This document shows, one piece after another, positions 43,266 through 51,642 of a stretch of 64,000 nucleotides of DNA. A program made the translations under genes and the position numbers. How positions within the stretch are numbered: position 1 is the first letter of the stretch; each line of letters opens with the position of its first letter. The notes below the pieces were generated by a model. That model had not been told where the DNA came from. It made no database searches and saw only the letters and a list, made by a program, of their open reading frames with translations. Source of the stretch: Micavibrio_A sp041655955 (GTDB lineage Bacteria; Pseudomonadota; Alphaproteobacteria; Micavibrionales; Micavibrionaceae); the NCBI GenBank assembly GCA_041655955.1, contig JBBAEN010000001.1, positions 1,054,001 through 1,118,000 on the forward strand, written 5' to 3'.

Positions 43266-43646
43266 TTAGAATTCCAGTCCGCCTTCGCGTGCACCGTCGG
43301 CCAGCGCCTTCACGCGGCCATGATACAGGAAGGAACCACGGTCAAATTGAACCTTTTCAACGCCGGCTTTTTTGGCGCGCGCGGCGATAAGCTTGCCGAC
43401 TTTTTGCGCGGAATCCTTGTTGCCGCCGTTTTCCACCGCAGCGTCCTTATCAATGCTGGATGCGAAAGCAAGCGTAACGCCCTTCACATCGTCGATAATC
43501 TGCGCATAGATCTGCTTGTTCGTGCGATGTACGGACAAACGAGGGCGAAGATCGCGGTTCGCGTTCTGGTTGATATTCACGCTGCGCAGTTTTTTGCGCG
43601 TGCTGAATTTGCGTCTTGTGGAGCGGCTAAGTCTTTTTTGTGTCAT
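43266..43646 (-). CDS. rplR: 50S ribosomal protein L18
   Basis: A 126-residue L18. LRPRLSVHRTNKQIYAQIID and the C-terminal FDRGSFLYHGRVKALADGAR with REGGLEF identify it. It binds 5S rRNA with L5. Confidence 0.98.
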   Translation of the reverse strand: MTQKRLSRSTRRKFSTRKKLRSVNINQNANRDLRPRLSVHRTNKQIYAQIIDDVKGVTLAFASSIDKDAAVENGGNKDSAQKVGKLIAARAKKAGVEKVQFDRGSFLYHGRVKALADGAREGGLEF

Positions 43647-43658
43647 GACCTTTATTCC

Positions 43659-44192
43659 TTATTTCTTCTTGCCTTCCTTCATAAAGACATACTCGCCGAC
43701 ATAGCGAATACCTTTGCCCTTATAGGGTTCGGGACGTCTGAAGGAGCGTATTTTTGCGGCAGTCTGACCAACGGCTTGTTTGTCAATGCCGCTGATTTTA
43801 ATTTGTGTCTGGTTTTCAACTGCGATCGTGATCCCTTCCGGAACGTCGTAGCGTACCTCGTGGGAAAAGCCGAGCTGAAGAACAAGCGTGTTGCCCTGTA
43901 GCGCGCAGCGGTAACCGACGCCCTGAATTTCAAGCGCTTCCGTGTAGCCGTCCTTAACGCCGACGACAATGTTATTCACCAGCGTTCTCATTGTCGGCCA
44001 GAGCTTCTTTGCGCGCAGGGATTGAACGCGCTGCTCAAGCTTGACCTGCCCCTCGACAAGCTTCACCGAAACATCGTCATGAACGATGACCTGCAGCTCG
44101 CCTTTCGGCCCTTTTGCTTTTACGGTCTGGCCGGAAACGTCAACTGTAACGCCTTCGGGAAGTTGAACCGGGTTTTTACCAATACGGGACAT
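43659..44192 (-). CDS. rplF: 50S ribosomal protein L6
   Basis: A 177-residue L6, the E. coli length. Start MSRIGKNPVQLPEGV at 44192; the in-frame upstream ATG at 44225 lies in the rpsH end and is rejected. The C-terminal RRPEPYKGKGIRYVGEYV is the L6 signature. It sits near the factor-binding site. Confidence 0.98.
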   Translation of the reverse strand: MSRIGKNPVQLPEGVTVDVSGQTVKAKGPKGELQVIVHDDVSVKLVEGQVKLEQRVQSLRAKKLWPTMRTLVNNIVVGVKDGYTEALEIQGVGYRCALQGNTLVLQLGFSHEVRYDVPEGITIAVENQTQIKISGIDKQAVGQTAAKIRSFRRPEPYKGKGIRYVGEYVFMKEGKKK

Positions 44193-44209
44193 TTCGTCTA
44201 TTCCTTCTC

Positions 44210-44608
44210 TTAAAACACCTGGCAAAGGACTTCGCCGCCCACATTCGCGGCTTTCGCGCGATGATCGGCCATAACGCCTTGCGGAGTGGACAGAATTTTA
44301 ATGCCAAGGCCGTTGTAGAATTGCGGCAAGCCTTTAATTTGCGCATAAATGCGGCGGCCCGGTTTTGAAATGCGCTTCAGCTCCCGGATGACCGGCTGGC
44401 CGGCATCGTATTTAAGCTCGATTTGCAAATCTTTCTTATTGCCGCCAATGTCGGCGACGCTATAACCGCGGATAAAGCCTTCATCCTGCAAAACCTTGCA
44501 GACAGCTTCCTGCAATTTGGAATAGGGCGCCATTATGACCGCTTTGCGGGCATTCTGGCCGTTCCGGATGCGGGTCAGCATATCGCCGAGGGGATCGTTC
44601 ATGGACAT
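44210..44608 (-). CDS. rpsH: 30S ribosomal protein S8
   Basis: A 132-residue S8. MNDPLGDMLTRIRNGQNARK and the C-terminal LSTPQGVMADHRAKAANVGG with EVLCQVF are diagnostic. S8 is a primary 16S rRNA binder and, in E. coli, the spc translational repressor; whether that holds here is unknown. A second ATG two codons in (44602) is an alternative start. Confidence 0.98.
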   Translation of the reverse strand: MSMNDPLGDMLTRIRNGQNARKAVIMAPYSKLQEAVCKVLQDEGFIRGYSVADIGGNKKDLQIELKYDAGQPVIRELKRISKPGRRIYAQIKGLPQFYNGLGIKILSTPQGVMADHRAKAANVGGEVLCQVF

Positions 44609-44623
44609 CTTCTTATCTCTCCC

Positions 44624-44929
44624 TTACCAGCTGGATTTCGTTACGCCTGGCAACTCGCCACGCGATGCGAGATCGCGAAGCACCACACGGCACAAATTGA
44701 ATTTACGGAAGTTCCCGCGCGGGCGGCCCGTCAAAGCACAACGGTTGCGAATGCGCGTCTTCGAAGAGTTGCGCGGCATCTCTGCGAGCTTGAGCACAGC
44801 GGCAAAACGCTCTTCCATCGGGGCTTCCTTGTCCGCGATGATTTCCTTCAGCTTCGTGCGTTTCGCATCAAAGCTTTTGGCAAGCTTGCGGCGCTTGTTG
44901 TTCCTGTTTACTGCACTGACTTTTGCCAT
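44624..44929 (-). CDS. rpsN: 30S ribosomal protein S14 (zinc-free type)
   Basis: A 101-residue long-form S14. RNRCALTGRPRGNFRKFNL replaces the CxxC pairs of the zinc form, so it is the C-minus type. It is assembled in the small-subunit head. Confidence 0.98.
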   Translation of the reverse strand: MAKVSAVNRNNKRRKLAKSFDAKRTKLKEIIADKEAPMEERFAAVLKLAEMPRNSSKTRIRNRCALTGRPRGNFRKFNLCRVVLRDLASRGELPGVTKSSW

Positions 44930-44952
44930 GTGTTTTTCTTCCTTGCTACTAA

Positions 44953-45516
44953 CTAGTTGCGGAACGGCATATCAAAGCCGCGGAGCAATTCTTTTGCCTG
45001 TTCATCATTGGCCGCCGTGGTGCAGATAATGATATCCATACCGCGAACCGCTGCTACCTTATCGTATTCGATCTCGGGGAATACGATATGTTCCTTGATA
45101 CCGAATGCATAGTTGCCACGGCCATCGAAGCTCTTACCGTTAATACCGCGGAAGTCGCGAATACGCGGCAGGGCAATCGTCACCAGGCGATCCAGAAATT
45201 CATACATTTTCTCACGGCGCAGCGTTACCTTGCAGCCGATATCCATGTCTTCACGCACCTTAAAAGACGCATTGGATTTCCGGGCTTTCGTGATAACGGG
45301 CTTTTGCCCTGCGAGCAGCGCCAATTCGGCGGCGGCGGCATCAACAGCCTTACGATCCATAGTTGCGGCGCCAACACCCATATTGATCACGATCTTGTCC
45401 AGTTTCGGGATCTGCATATCGTTTCTATAGCCGTATTTTTCTTTCAGCACGGCTTTGAGTTTTTGCTCATAGCGTTCCTGAAAACGCGGCGTATATTTCT
45501 TTTCTGCTTTAGCCAT
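44953..45516 (-). CDS. rplE: 50S ribosomal protein L5
   Basis: A 187-residue L5. IPKLDKIVINMGVGAAT and FDGRGNYAFGIKEHIVFPEI are diagnostic. It binds 5S rRNA and bridges to S13. Standard position between rplX and rpsN. Confidence 0.98.
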   Translation of the reverse strand: MAKAEKKYTPRFQERYEQKLKAVLKEKYGYRNDMQIPKLDKIVINMGVGAATMDRKAVDAAAAELALLAGQKPVITKARKSNASFKVREDMDIGCKVTLRREKMYEFLDRLVTIALPRIRDFRGINGKSFDGRGNYAFGIKEHIVFPEIEYDKVAAVRGMDIIICTTAANDEQAKELLRGFDMPFRN

Positions 45517-45530
45517 TGTCTTCTTCCTTA

Positions 45531-45851
45531 TTAGAGCGTTTCGCCGGATTTCTTGGCAACGCGCACTTTTTTGCCGTCTTTAAGCGTCGTATAACCAACG
45601 CGCGTGGCGACATCCTTTTTCGGGTCGATAAGCGCCACGTTAGAAACATGGATCGAAAGCTCTTTGTTTTCGATACCGCCGGCAGAAAACTGCGTCGGCT
45701 TCGTATGTTTCTTCACTACATTGACGCCTGAAACCACAAGGCGGTTTTCGGTCGGGATAGCGCGAAGGACTTCCCCCCTCTTGCCTTTGTCCCGGCCCGT
45801 AATAACGACGACCTGGTCGCCCTTTTTAATTTTTAATTTCGGAGCAGCCAT
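45531..45851 (-). CDS. rplX: 50S ribosomal protein L24
   Basis: A 106-residue L24 with the KOW motif near the start (KKGDQVVVITGRDKGKRGEV). VKKHTKP and GGIENKELSIHVSNV are also typical. It is an early assembly initiator. Its ATG overlaps the rplN stop by one base (45851). Confidence 0.98.
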   Translation of the reverse strand: MAAPKLKIKKGDQVVVITGRDKGKRGEVLRAIPTENRLVVSGVNVVKKHTKPTQFSAGGIENKELSIHVSNVALIDPKKDVATRVGYTTLKDGKKVRVAKKSGETL

Positions 45852-46219
45852 TAGAGCACCTCACCAGCAAGAGAAATAATTTTCATGTAGCCCTTACCAC
45901 GCAGCTCACGGGTAACAGGGCCAAAGATACGCGTTCCGATAGGCTCGCCGGCTGGGCTGATAAGAACGCATGCATTCGTATCAAAGCGTATTTTTTCACC
46001 GTTCTGACGGTTCAGCCCATGCTTTGAGCGAACGATAACTGCCTTGCGGACATCGCCTTTTTTAACGCGGCCGCGCGGAATCGCGTCCTTGATGGTTACG
46101 ACGACGACATCGCCGATATTCGCCGTGCGGCGCTTGGAACCGCCGAGAACCTTAATGCACTCCACGCGGCGCGCACCGGAATTGTCGGCTACTTCCATAT
46201 TTGATTGCATCTGGATCAT
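45851..46219 (-). CDS. rplN: 50S ribosomal protein L14
   Basis: A 122-residue L14. MIQMQSNMEVADNSGARRVE is diagnostic, as is VRSKHGLNRQNGEKIRFDTN. It contacts L19 and helix 14 of 16S rRNA at the subunit interface. Confidence 0.98.
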   Translation of the reverse strand: MIQMQSNMEVADNSGARRVECIKVLGGSKRRTANIGDVVVVTIKDAIPRGRVKKGDVRKAVIVRSKHGLNRQNGEKIRFDTNACVLISPAGEPIGTRIFGPVTRELRGKGYMKIISLAGEVL

Positions 46220-46252
46220 ATTCTTGAATCCTTATTCCCACTATCTTTTCAA

Positions 46253-46597
46253 TTAAGCTTTTTTAGCCGTTTTTTTTGCTGCCGGTTTTTTCTTGGCAGC
46301 AGCCTTGGGGGCGTCCGCTTTCTTTTCTACCGGAGCCGCTCTTTCGGCCTTGGTCGTTACAGGCGCACCGTCAACGAGAAGCGTCCAGCATTTACGCTTG
46401 GAGATAGGGGCGCACTCCATAATCTGCACCTTATCGCCCTCTTGAGCGGAGTTATGTTCATCATGCGCGGCGTATTTATCCGTGCGCTTCAGGTATTTCT
46501 TGTAGATCGGGTGCATATAGCGACGCTCGACCAATACGGTGATGGTTTTATCCATCTTGGTGCTAGCAACGGTGCCTTCCAGAATACGACGTGGCAT
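46253..46597 (-). CDS. rpsQ: 30S ribosomal protein S17 with basic tail
   Basis: A 114-residue S17 (84 in E. coli). LEGTVASTKMDKTITVLVER and YKKYLKRTDKYAAHDE are the core; the last ~35 residues are Lys/Ala/Pro-rich (KKADAPKAAAKKKPAAKK). S17 is a primary rRNA binder. Confidence 0.97.
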   Translation of the reverse strand: MPRRILEGTVASTKMDKTITVLVERRYMHPIYKKYLKRTDKYAAHDEHNSAQEGDKVQIMECAPISKRKCWTLLVDGAPVTTKAERAAPVEKKADAPKAAAKKKPAAKKTAKKA

Positions 46598-46609
46598 CTT
46601 CTTTTCTCC

Positions 46610-46843
46610 TTATGCCTTGGCGGCTTTTTTCTTCGCCGGCGCCTTGGCTGCAGGCGTTTCGGCATTTATGTTTATAAAGGTTTTAATGCGGGCAATGTTA
46701 CGGCGGATATTACGCACCGTTGCCGTATTCTCCAACTGTCCCGCAGCGCGCTGCAAGCGGGCATTAAACTGCTCCTTGCGGGCATCCATAAGGGCCTTTT
46801 GCAGCTCGTCCCTGGTTTTTCCTTTAAGATCTTCAGCTTTCAT
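46610..46843 (-). CDS. rpmC: 50S ribosomal protein L29 with basic tail
   Basis: A 77-residue L29 (63 in E. coli). MKAEDLKGKTRDELQKALMD, FNARLQRAAGQLENTATVRN and IRRNIARIKT are typical; the tail ends PAAKAPAKKKAAKA. It lies by the exit tunnel, near the signal recognition particle and trigger factor site. Confidence 0.97.
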   Translation of the reverse strand: MKAEDLKGKTRDELQKALMDARKEQFNARLQRAAGQLENTATVRNIRRNIARIKTFININAETPAAKAPAKKKAAKA

Positions 46844-46865
46844 CAGCTTTCTCCAATCCGTTCAA

Positions 46866-47279
46866 TTACTCGCCGACACGGGCGACAAATTTCGTTTGCA
46901 TCGGCAGCTTTGCAGCAGCCAGCTCAAGAGCCTCACGGGCGATTTCACGCGGCACGCCATCCAGTTCAAACAGAATGCGGCCCGGCTTCACACGGGCTAC
47001 CCAGAATTCGGGGGAGCCCTTACCGGAACCCATCCGGACTTCAAGAGGCTTCTTGGAAACCGGAACGTCGGGGAATACACGGATCCATACCTTGCCTTGA
47101 CGCTTCATATGACGGGCGATCGTACGGCGGGCCGCTTCGATCTGGCGGGCCGTGATACGCTCCGGCGCAAGGGCCTTCAGGCCGAAAGCGCCGAATGACA
47201 GCGTAGCGCCGCCTTTGGCCAAGCCATGAATCCGCCCTTTATGGGCTTTTCTGAATTTCGTTTTCTTTGGTTGCAACAT
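46866..47279 (-). CDS. rplP: 50S ribosomal protein L16
   Basis: A 137-residue L16. MLQPKKTKFRKAHKGRIHG at 47279 is the conserved start; a frame-open start at 47363 adds 28 foreign residues. PDVPVSKKPLEVRMGSGKG is diagnostic. L16 shapes the A-site tRNA pocket. A 203-bp structured spacer separates it from rpsC. Confidence 0.98.
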   Translation of the reverse strand: MLQPKKTKFRKAHKGRIHGLAKGGATLSFGAFGLKALAPERITARQIEAARRTIARHMKRQGKVWIRVFPDVPVSKKPLEVRMGSGKGSPEFWVARVKPGRILFELDGVPREIAREALELAAAKLPMQTKFVARVGE

Positions 47280-47482
47280 TGTTCTAACTTCCGTTTCGAC
47301 AATAAAAAAAATGCTGTCACATAGGCTTAAAGTCCCTTTGGACTTCAGTTCCCATATGGCCAAATCCGACTATAGCGTCCTTGGATTTTTACAAATTCCG
47401 GCGGACTATATAGTCAATCTGTTGGAATTACCAGTGTTATTTTGGGCAAAAACGAAAATTCCGGCCCAAAATTTAATTTTCG
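47280..47482 (-). promoter_or_regulatory. Structured intra-operon spacer between rpsC and rplP
   Basis: These genes usually nearly touch. Reading the minus strand from the rpsC stop, two perfect stems interleave: 47482-47475 with 47460-47453 (CGAAAATT/AATTTTCG, 8 bp) and 47472-47464 with 47447-47439 (ATTTTGGGC/GCCCAAAAT, 9 bp). The first is followed by UUUUUG. A 12-bp palindrome GACTATATAGTC (47404-47415) and a 6-bp hairpin AAGTCC/GGACTT come next. Pseudoknot, attenuator or processing element are possible; a promoter inside is not excluded. Confidence 0.55.
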
Positions 47483-48178
47483 TTACGCGCCGCGGTTTTG
47501 GCCGCCGGCATTCATATGATCGCCCATGCGCTTGTCGCGGGCCATCGGATCGTGGGCCATAACATCGCCCTTATAGATCCAGACCTTAACGCCGATAATG
47601 CCATAAGTCGTCAGGGCTTCGGCGAAGCCATAATCCAGGTCCGCGCGCAATGTGTGCAAAGGAACACGGCCTTCACGGTACCATTCCGTACGGGCAATGT
47701 CGGCACCGCCAAGGCGGCCCGCCACGTTCACGCGGATACCTTGCGCGCCAAGGCGCAGGGCGGATTGCGTTGCGCGTTTCATCGCGCGGCGGAAGGAAAC
47801 ACGGCGTTCGAGCTGCTGGCAAACGCCTTCGGCAACGAGCTGCGCATCGACTTCCGGCTTGCGGATCTCAACGATGTTCAAAGAAACTTCCGAACCGGCG
47901 CGGGAAGAAAGATCCTTACGGAGCTTTTCGATATCCGCGCCTTTCTTGCCGATGATAACGCCCGGACGTGCCGTATAGACCGTCACTTTGGTGTTTTTTG
48001 CGGCGCGCTCGACGACCACCTTGGAAATACCGGCGGCTTTCAGCTTGGTATGCACATATTTGCGCAGCTCAAGATCCTGAATCAGCTTGTCCGCATATTT
48101 GCGATCGTCGAACCAGCGGGAATCCCAAGTGCGGTTAATGCCGACGCGCAGACCGATTGGATTGACTTTTTGACCCAT
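47483..48178 (-). CDS. rpsC: 30S ribosomal protein S3
   Basis: A 231-residue S3. MGQKVNPIGLRVGINRTWDS starts it; the KH motif VIIGKKGADIEKLRK and the C-terminal domain with YGIIGVKVWIYKGDV follow. It forms part of the mRNA entry tunnel and helicase. It ends immediately upstream of the interleaved stems. Confidence 0.98.
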   Translation of the reverse strand: MGQKVNPIGLRVGINRTWDSRWFDDRKYADKLIQDLELRKYVHTKLKAAGISKVVVERAAKNTKVTVYTARPGVIIGKKGADIEKLRKDLSSRAGSEVSLNIVEIRKPEVDAQLVAEGVCQQLERRVSFRRAMKRATQSALRLGAQGIRVNVAGRLGGADIARTEWYREGRVPLHTLRADLDYGFAEALTTYGIIGVKVWIYKGDVMAHDPMARDKRMGDHMNAGGQNRGA

Positions 48179-48191
48179 AGTTTAAGTGCTC

Positions 48192-48716
48192 CTATTCCTT
48201 GTCCTGTTGGCCTGCGGCTTTTTTCTTGGCGGCGGGTTTCTTTGCAGCTTCTTTTTTGGCTGCGGGTTTTGCTGTTTTTTCAGCGTTCTCCGGCTTGGAA
48301 GCCGGCGCTTTTTTCGCTGCAGGTTTTTTAGGCAGCGTTTTCACGGCCTCGCCCTCGCGCACAACAATCGTCAAGCGCGAAAAATGCTTTTCGATTGCGG
48401 CGGCACGGCCACGGGCGCGCGGCGTAAAGCGGCGCATCTTGACGGATTTACCGACATAAGCTTCCGCAACGACCAATTTATCAACATCCAGATTATGGTT
48501 GTTTTCCGCGTTCGCAACGGCGGAAGCCAGTACTTTACGCACATCTTTCGCAATGCGGCGGTTGCTGAATTCCAGATCCGTCAGGGCGCGATCCGCTTTC
48601 TTGCCGCGAATCATCGTCGCAACAAGATTGAGCTTGCCGGGGCTCGTGCGCAGGAACTTGGCCATTGCCATGGCTTCGTTACCCTTTACGCGTCTTTCGT
48701 TTTTTTGCTGTCCCAT
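48192..48716 (-). CDS. rplV: 50S ribosomal protein L22 with long basic tail
   Basis: A 174-residue L22 (110 in E. coli). FLRTSPGKLNLVATMIRGKK, ANAENNHNLDVDKLVVAEAY and the beta-hairpin RRFTPRARGRAA are the core. The last ~60 residues are Lys/Ala/Pro repeats (KPAAKKAPASKP, KPAAKKEAAKKPAAKKKAA), the longest tail in the cluster. The core hairpin lines the exit tunnel. Confidence 0.97.
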   Translation of the reverse strand: MGQQKNERRVKGNEAMAMAKFLRTSPGKLNLVATMIRGKKADRALTDLEFSNRRIAKDVRKVLASAVANAENNHNLDVDKLVVAEAYVGKSVKMRRFTPRARGRAAAIEKHFSRLTIVVREGEAVKTLPKKPAAKKAPASKPENAEKTAKPAAKKEAAKKPAAKKKAAGQQDKE

Positions 48717-48735
48717 AATAAGCCTCTATCTATCC

Positions 48736-49020
48736 TTACTTCTTGCCGCCGGCTTTTTTATCGCCGCCAGAATGGCCTTTATATTCGCGTGTCGGCGCGA
48801 ATTCACCCAGCTTGTGGCCGATCATCTGGTCGGATACCAGAACGGGGATGAATTTTTTGCCATTGTGAACACCGAACGTCAGGCCGACCATTTGCGGCAG
48901 GATTGTCGAACGGCGCGACCATGTTTGAATGATCACATTTTTACCGGACTGACGCGCGTCTTCAACCTTTTTCAAAAGGTGGCGGTCAATGAACGGGCCT
49001 TTCCAAAGTGAACGTGCCAT
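48736..49020 (-). CDS. rpsS: 30S ribosomal protein S19
   Basis: A 94-residue S19. MARSLWKGPFIDRHLLKKVE and GHKLGEFAPTREYKGHSG are diagnostic. It binds 16S rRNA in the head with S13. It ends in a short basic tail (DKKAGGKK). Confidence 0.98.
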   Translation of the reverse strand: MARSLWKGPFIDRHLLKKVEDARQSGKNVIIQTWSRRSTILPQMVGLTFGVHNGKKFIPVLVSDQMIGHKLGEFAPTREYKGHSGGDKKAGGKK

Positions 49021-49034
49021 AGGTTAATCGCTCC

Positions 49035-49859
49035 TTATTTCTTCTTGCGGCGGATAATGAATTTATCCGTCTGTTTGTTCTTGCGGGTCTTGGCGCCCTT
49101 CGTCGGCTTGCCCCATGGCGTCACAGGGTTGCGTCCGCCGGAGGTGCGGCCTTCACCGCCGCCATGCGGGTGATCGACCGGGTTCATCGCAACGCCGCGA
49201 ACATTCGGGCGTTTGCCTTTCCAGCGGGAGCGTCCGGCCTTGCCGAAATTCTGGTTCATATGGTCTGGGTTGGAAACTGCGCCAACCGTTGCCATGCAGT
49301 CTTGCGGGACAAGGCGCAGTTCACCGGATGCCAGCTTCACCTGCGCGAAACCTTGGTCACGGCCAACCAGCTGGGCATATGTTCCTGCGGAGCGGCACAG
49401 CTGTGCGCCCTTGCCCGGCTTCATCTCGATATTATGGATGATTGTGCCGACAGGCATGGATTTCAGCATCATGGCATTGCCCGGCTTGATATCCGCCTTC
49501 TCGCCGGAAACAACGACATCACCGGCCTGCAAACGCTGGGGCGCGATAATATAGGCTTTCTCGCCATCCGCATATTCGATAAGGGCAATAAAAGCCGTGC
49601 GGTTCGGGTCATATTCAAGACGGGCGACAACGCCTTCCACGTCGAACTTGCGGCGCTTCCAGTCGATAATGCGGTAGCGCTGCTTGTGGCCGCCACCGCG
49701 ATTCCAGACCGTGGTACGGCCCAGATTGTTGCGTCCGCCGGTCTTTCTCTTACCCTCGGTAAGGACTTTCTCGGGAGCGCCTTTGTGCAGGCCGGATCTG
49801 TCAATCAGAATCAGGCCGCGCGTACCGGGCGTCATCGGTCTAAATTGTTTCAGTGCCAT
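49035..49859 (-). CDS. rplB: 50S ribosomal protein L2
   Basis: A 274-residue L2 (273 in E. coli). GRTTVWNRGGGHKQRYRIID and the catalytic-site loop GVAMNPVDHPHGGGEGRTS (peptidyl-transferase His) are diagnostic. It is required for subunit joining and peptide-bond formation. Confidence 0.98.
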   Translation of the reverse strand: MALKQFRPMTPGTRGLILIDRSGLHKGAPEKVLTEGKRKTGGRNNLGRTTVWNRGGGHKQRYRIIDWKRRKFDVEGVVARLEYDPNRTAFIALIEYADGEKAYIIAPQRLQAGDVVVSGEKADIKPGNAMMLKSMPVGTIIHNIEMKPGKGAQLCRSAGTYAQLVGRDQGFAQVKLASGELRLVPQDCMATVGAVSNPDHMNQNFGKAGRSRWKGKRPNVRGVAMNPVDHPHGGGEGRTSGGRNPVTPWGKPTKGAKTRKNKQTDKFIIRRKKK

Positions 49860-49914
49860 TTTCTTTTCTTACCTTTCTCCAGTATCGGCGGAGCGCCATA
49901 GTTTTCAATTACAA

Positions 49915-50235
49915 TTAAAGTCCGGTGCCGACGTCGATCGTCTGACCTTCCTCAAGCGTGATAATCGCCTTTTTCACATCGGAACGGAAAGCTTTAACGC
50001 CTTTAAAGCGTTTTGTCTTGCCTTTCTGGATGAGCGTGTTGACGCGCGCAACCTTGACCTTGAACAAAGCTTCAACCGCGGCTTTGATGTCGGGCTTTTT
50101 TGCATCGGTCGGAACCTTGAACGTCACCTGTCCGTGTTCGGAACCACCCGTGGATTTCTCCGTTACAACCGGCGTGCGGATGATTTGATACATCCACTCG
50201 GCGACTTTTGCTTCTTCTTTTTTCTTCGCAGCCAT
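49915..50235 (-). CDS. rplW: 50S ribosomal protein L23
   Basis: A 106-residue L23. IIRTPVVTEKSTGG and FKVPTDAKKPDIKAAVEALF followed by KVKVARVNTLI are typical. It is the ribosomal docking site for trigger factor and SRP. It is 4 bp after rplD. Confidence 0.98.
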   Translation of the reverse strand: MAAKKKEEAKVAEWMYQIIRTPVVTEKSTGGSEHGQVTFKVPTDAKKPDIKAAVEALFKVKVARVNTLIQKGKTKRFKGVKAFRSDVKKAIITLEEGQTIDVGTGL

Positions 50236-50239
50236 GATC

Positions 50240-50863
50240 TTAGCCTTTCAATCTTTCGGTCAGGTCGTTTACCGCATCCTTGCTCAAAACCAGCGTGTCG
50301 CGGCGCAGAATGTCATAGACGTTCGCACCTTGTGCCGGCAGGACGTCTATGCGCGGAATATTGCGTGTTGCGCGTGCAAATTTCGCATCGATTTCCTTGC
50401 CGCCGACGATAAGGGCAGACTCAACGCCAAACGCCTTGAGAGCTTCCGCCATCGCCTTGGTCTTGTGATCTTTCGGCTCCAGCACATCGACGATAATAAG
50501 CTTTCCGTCTTTCGCCTTTGCGGACAGGGCCGATTTCATCGCCAGCTGGCGAATCTTTTTCGGCAGTTCGGTTGCGTGGCTGCGCGGCGTCGGGCCGTGC
50601 GCGACCTGGCCGCCACGGTCGATGTTACGCGTCTTATCGCCGGCGCGGGCCGAACCTGTGCCTTTTTGCTTGAACGGTTTTTTACCCGTGCGGGTGATAT
50701 CGCCGCGGCTTTGCGTCGCATGCGTACCGGCGCGGCGTTTTGCCAGCTGATAGGTCACCATCTGGTGAAGAATATCCGTGCGGACATCAACGCCAAAGAC
50801 GGACTCATCAAGCGTAATGTCGCCAGCGGCCTTGTTATCAAGTGTTTTAACAGCGATCTTCAT
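50240..50863 (-). CDS. rplD: 50S ribosomal protein L4
   Basis: A 207-residue L4. QSRGDITRTGKKPFKQKGTG and SARAGDKTRNIDRGGQVAHG form the conserved tunnel loop. In E. coli L4 represses the S10 operon through its leader; no equivalent leader is recognised here because rpsJ follows tuf after 28 bp. It starts 2 bp after rplC. Confidence 0.98.
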   Translation of the reverse strand: MKIAVKTLDNKAAGDITLDESVFGVDVRTDILHQMVTYQLAKRRAGTHATQSRGDITRTGKKPFKQKGTGSARAGDKTRNIDRGGQVAHGPTPRSHATELPKKIRQLAMKSALSAKAKDGKLIIVDVLEPKDHKTKAMAEALKAFGVESALIVGGKEIDAKFARATRNIPRIDVLPAQGANVYDILRRDTLVLSKDAVNDLTERLKG

Positions 50864-50865
50864 GA

Positions 50866-51624
50866 CTATTCACCTTTTTGCTCTTCGGCTTCCGGCGCAT
50901 CGGCTTCCGGAGCGTTTTCGGCTTTCGCCTCGGCCTTGGCGGCCTTGGCGGATTGTTTCAGGCCTGCCGGAACAGGCGCGTTTTGATGCGCAGGCTTTTT
51001 CACGGCATCCGTGATCAGAACCCAGCCATTATCCGGGCCGGGGACGGAGCCCTGAACCAGCACCAGATTGTCTTCCAGATCGACACCGGCAACGACGAGA
51101 TTTTGCGTCGTAACCGTTTCAACGCCCAGATGACCGGCCATTTTCTTGCCTTTAAACACTTTACCGGGATCCTGACGCTGCCCCGTCGAACCATGCGCAC
51201 GGTGCGTAATGGAGTTACCGTGGGACGCGCGGTGACCGGCGAAGTTCCAGCGCTTCATCGAACCGGCAAAACCTTTACCGACAGATACGCCCTGAACGTC
51301 AATGAACTGACCCGCAATATAATGTTCCGCGGAGATCTCGGCGCCGACTTCCAGGACATTCTCCGGAGTCACGCGGAATTCCGCCATTTTTTGTTTCGGC
51401 TCGACCTTCGCCGCTCCAAATACGCCGCGCATCGCCTTGGATGTGCGTGATATTTTTGCCTTGCCGGCGCCCAGCTGGACAGCCGTATAGCCGTGCTTAT
51501 CATCGGAGCGAACGCCGACAACCTGACAATTGTCGATTTTCAAAACCGTTACGGGAACCTGACGGCCATCTTCAGTGAAGATCCGCGTCATTCCTTCTTT
51601 TCTTGCAATTACGCCTGTTCTCAT
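50866..51624 (-). CDS. rplC: 50S ribosomal protein L3 with acidic/basic tail
   Basis: A 252-residue L3 (209 in E. coli). IARKEGMTRIFTEDGRQVPV opens it; GQRQDPGKVFKGKKMAGHLG is the loop reaching the peptidyl-transferase centre and includes the Gln methylated in E. coli. The C-terminal ~40 residues are Ala/Glu/Lys-rich (KAAKAEAKAENAPEADAPEA). Confidence 0.98.
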   Translation of the reverse strand: MRTGVIARKEGMTRIFTEDGRQVPVTVLKIDNCQVVGVRSDDKHGYTAVQLGAGKAKISRTSKAMRGVFGAAKVEPKQKMAEFRVTPENVLEVGAEISAEHYIAGQFIDVQGVSVGKGFAGSMKRWNFAGHRASHGNSITHRAHGSTGQRQDPGKVFKGKKMAGHLGVETVTTQNLVVAGVDLEDNLVLVQGSVPGPDNGWVLITDAVKKPAHQNAPVPAGLKQSAKAAKAEAKAENAPEADAPEAEEQKGE

Positions 51625-51642
51625 GGCTCTGTTTCCTTATGC

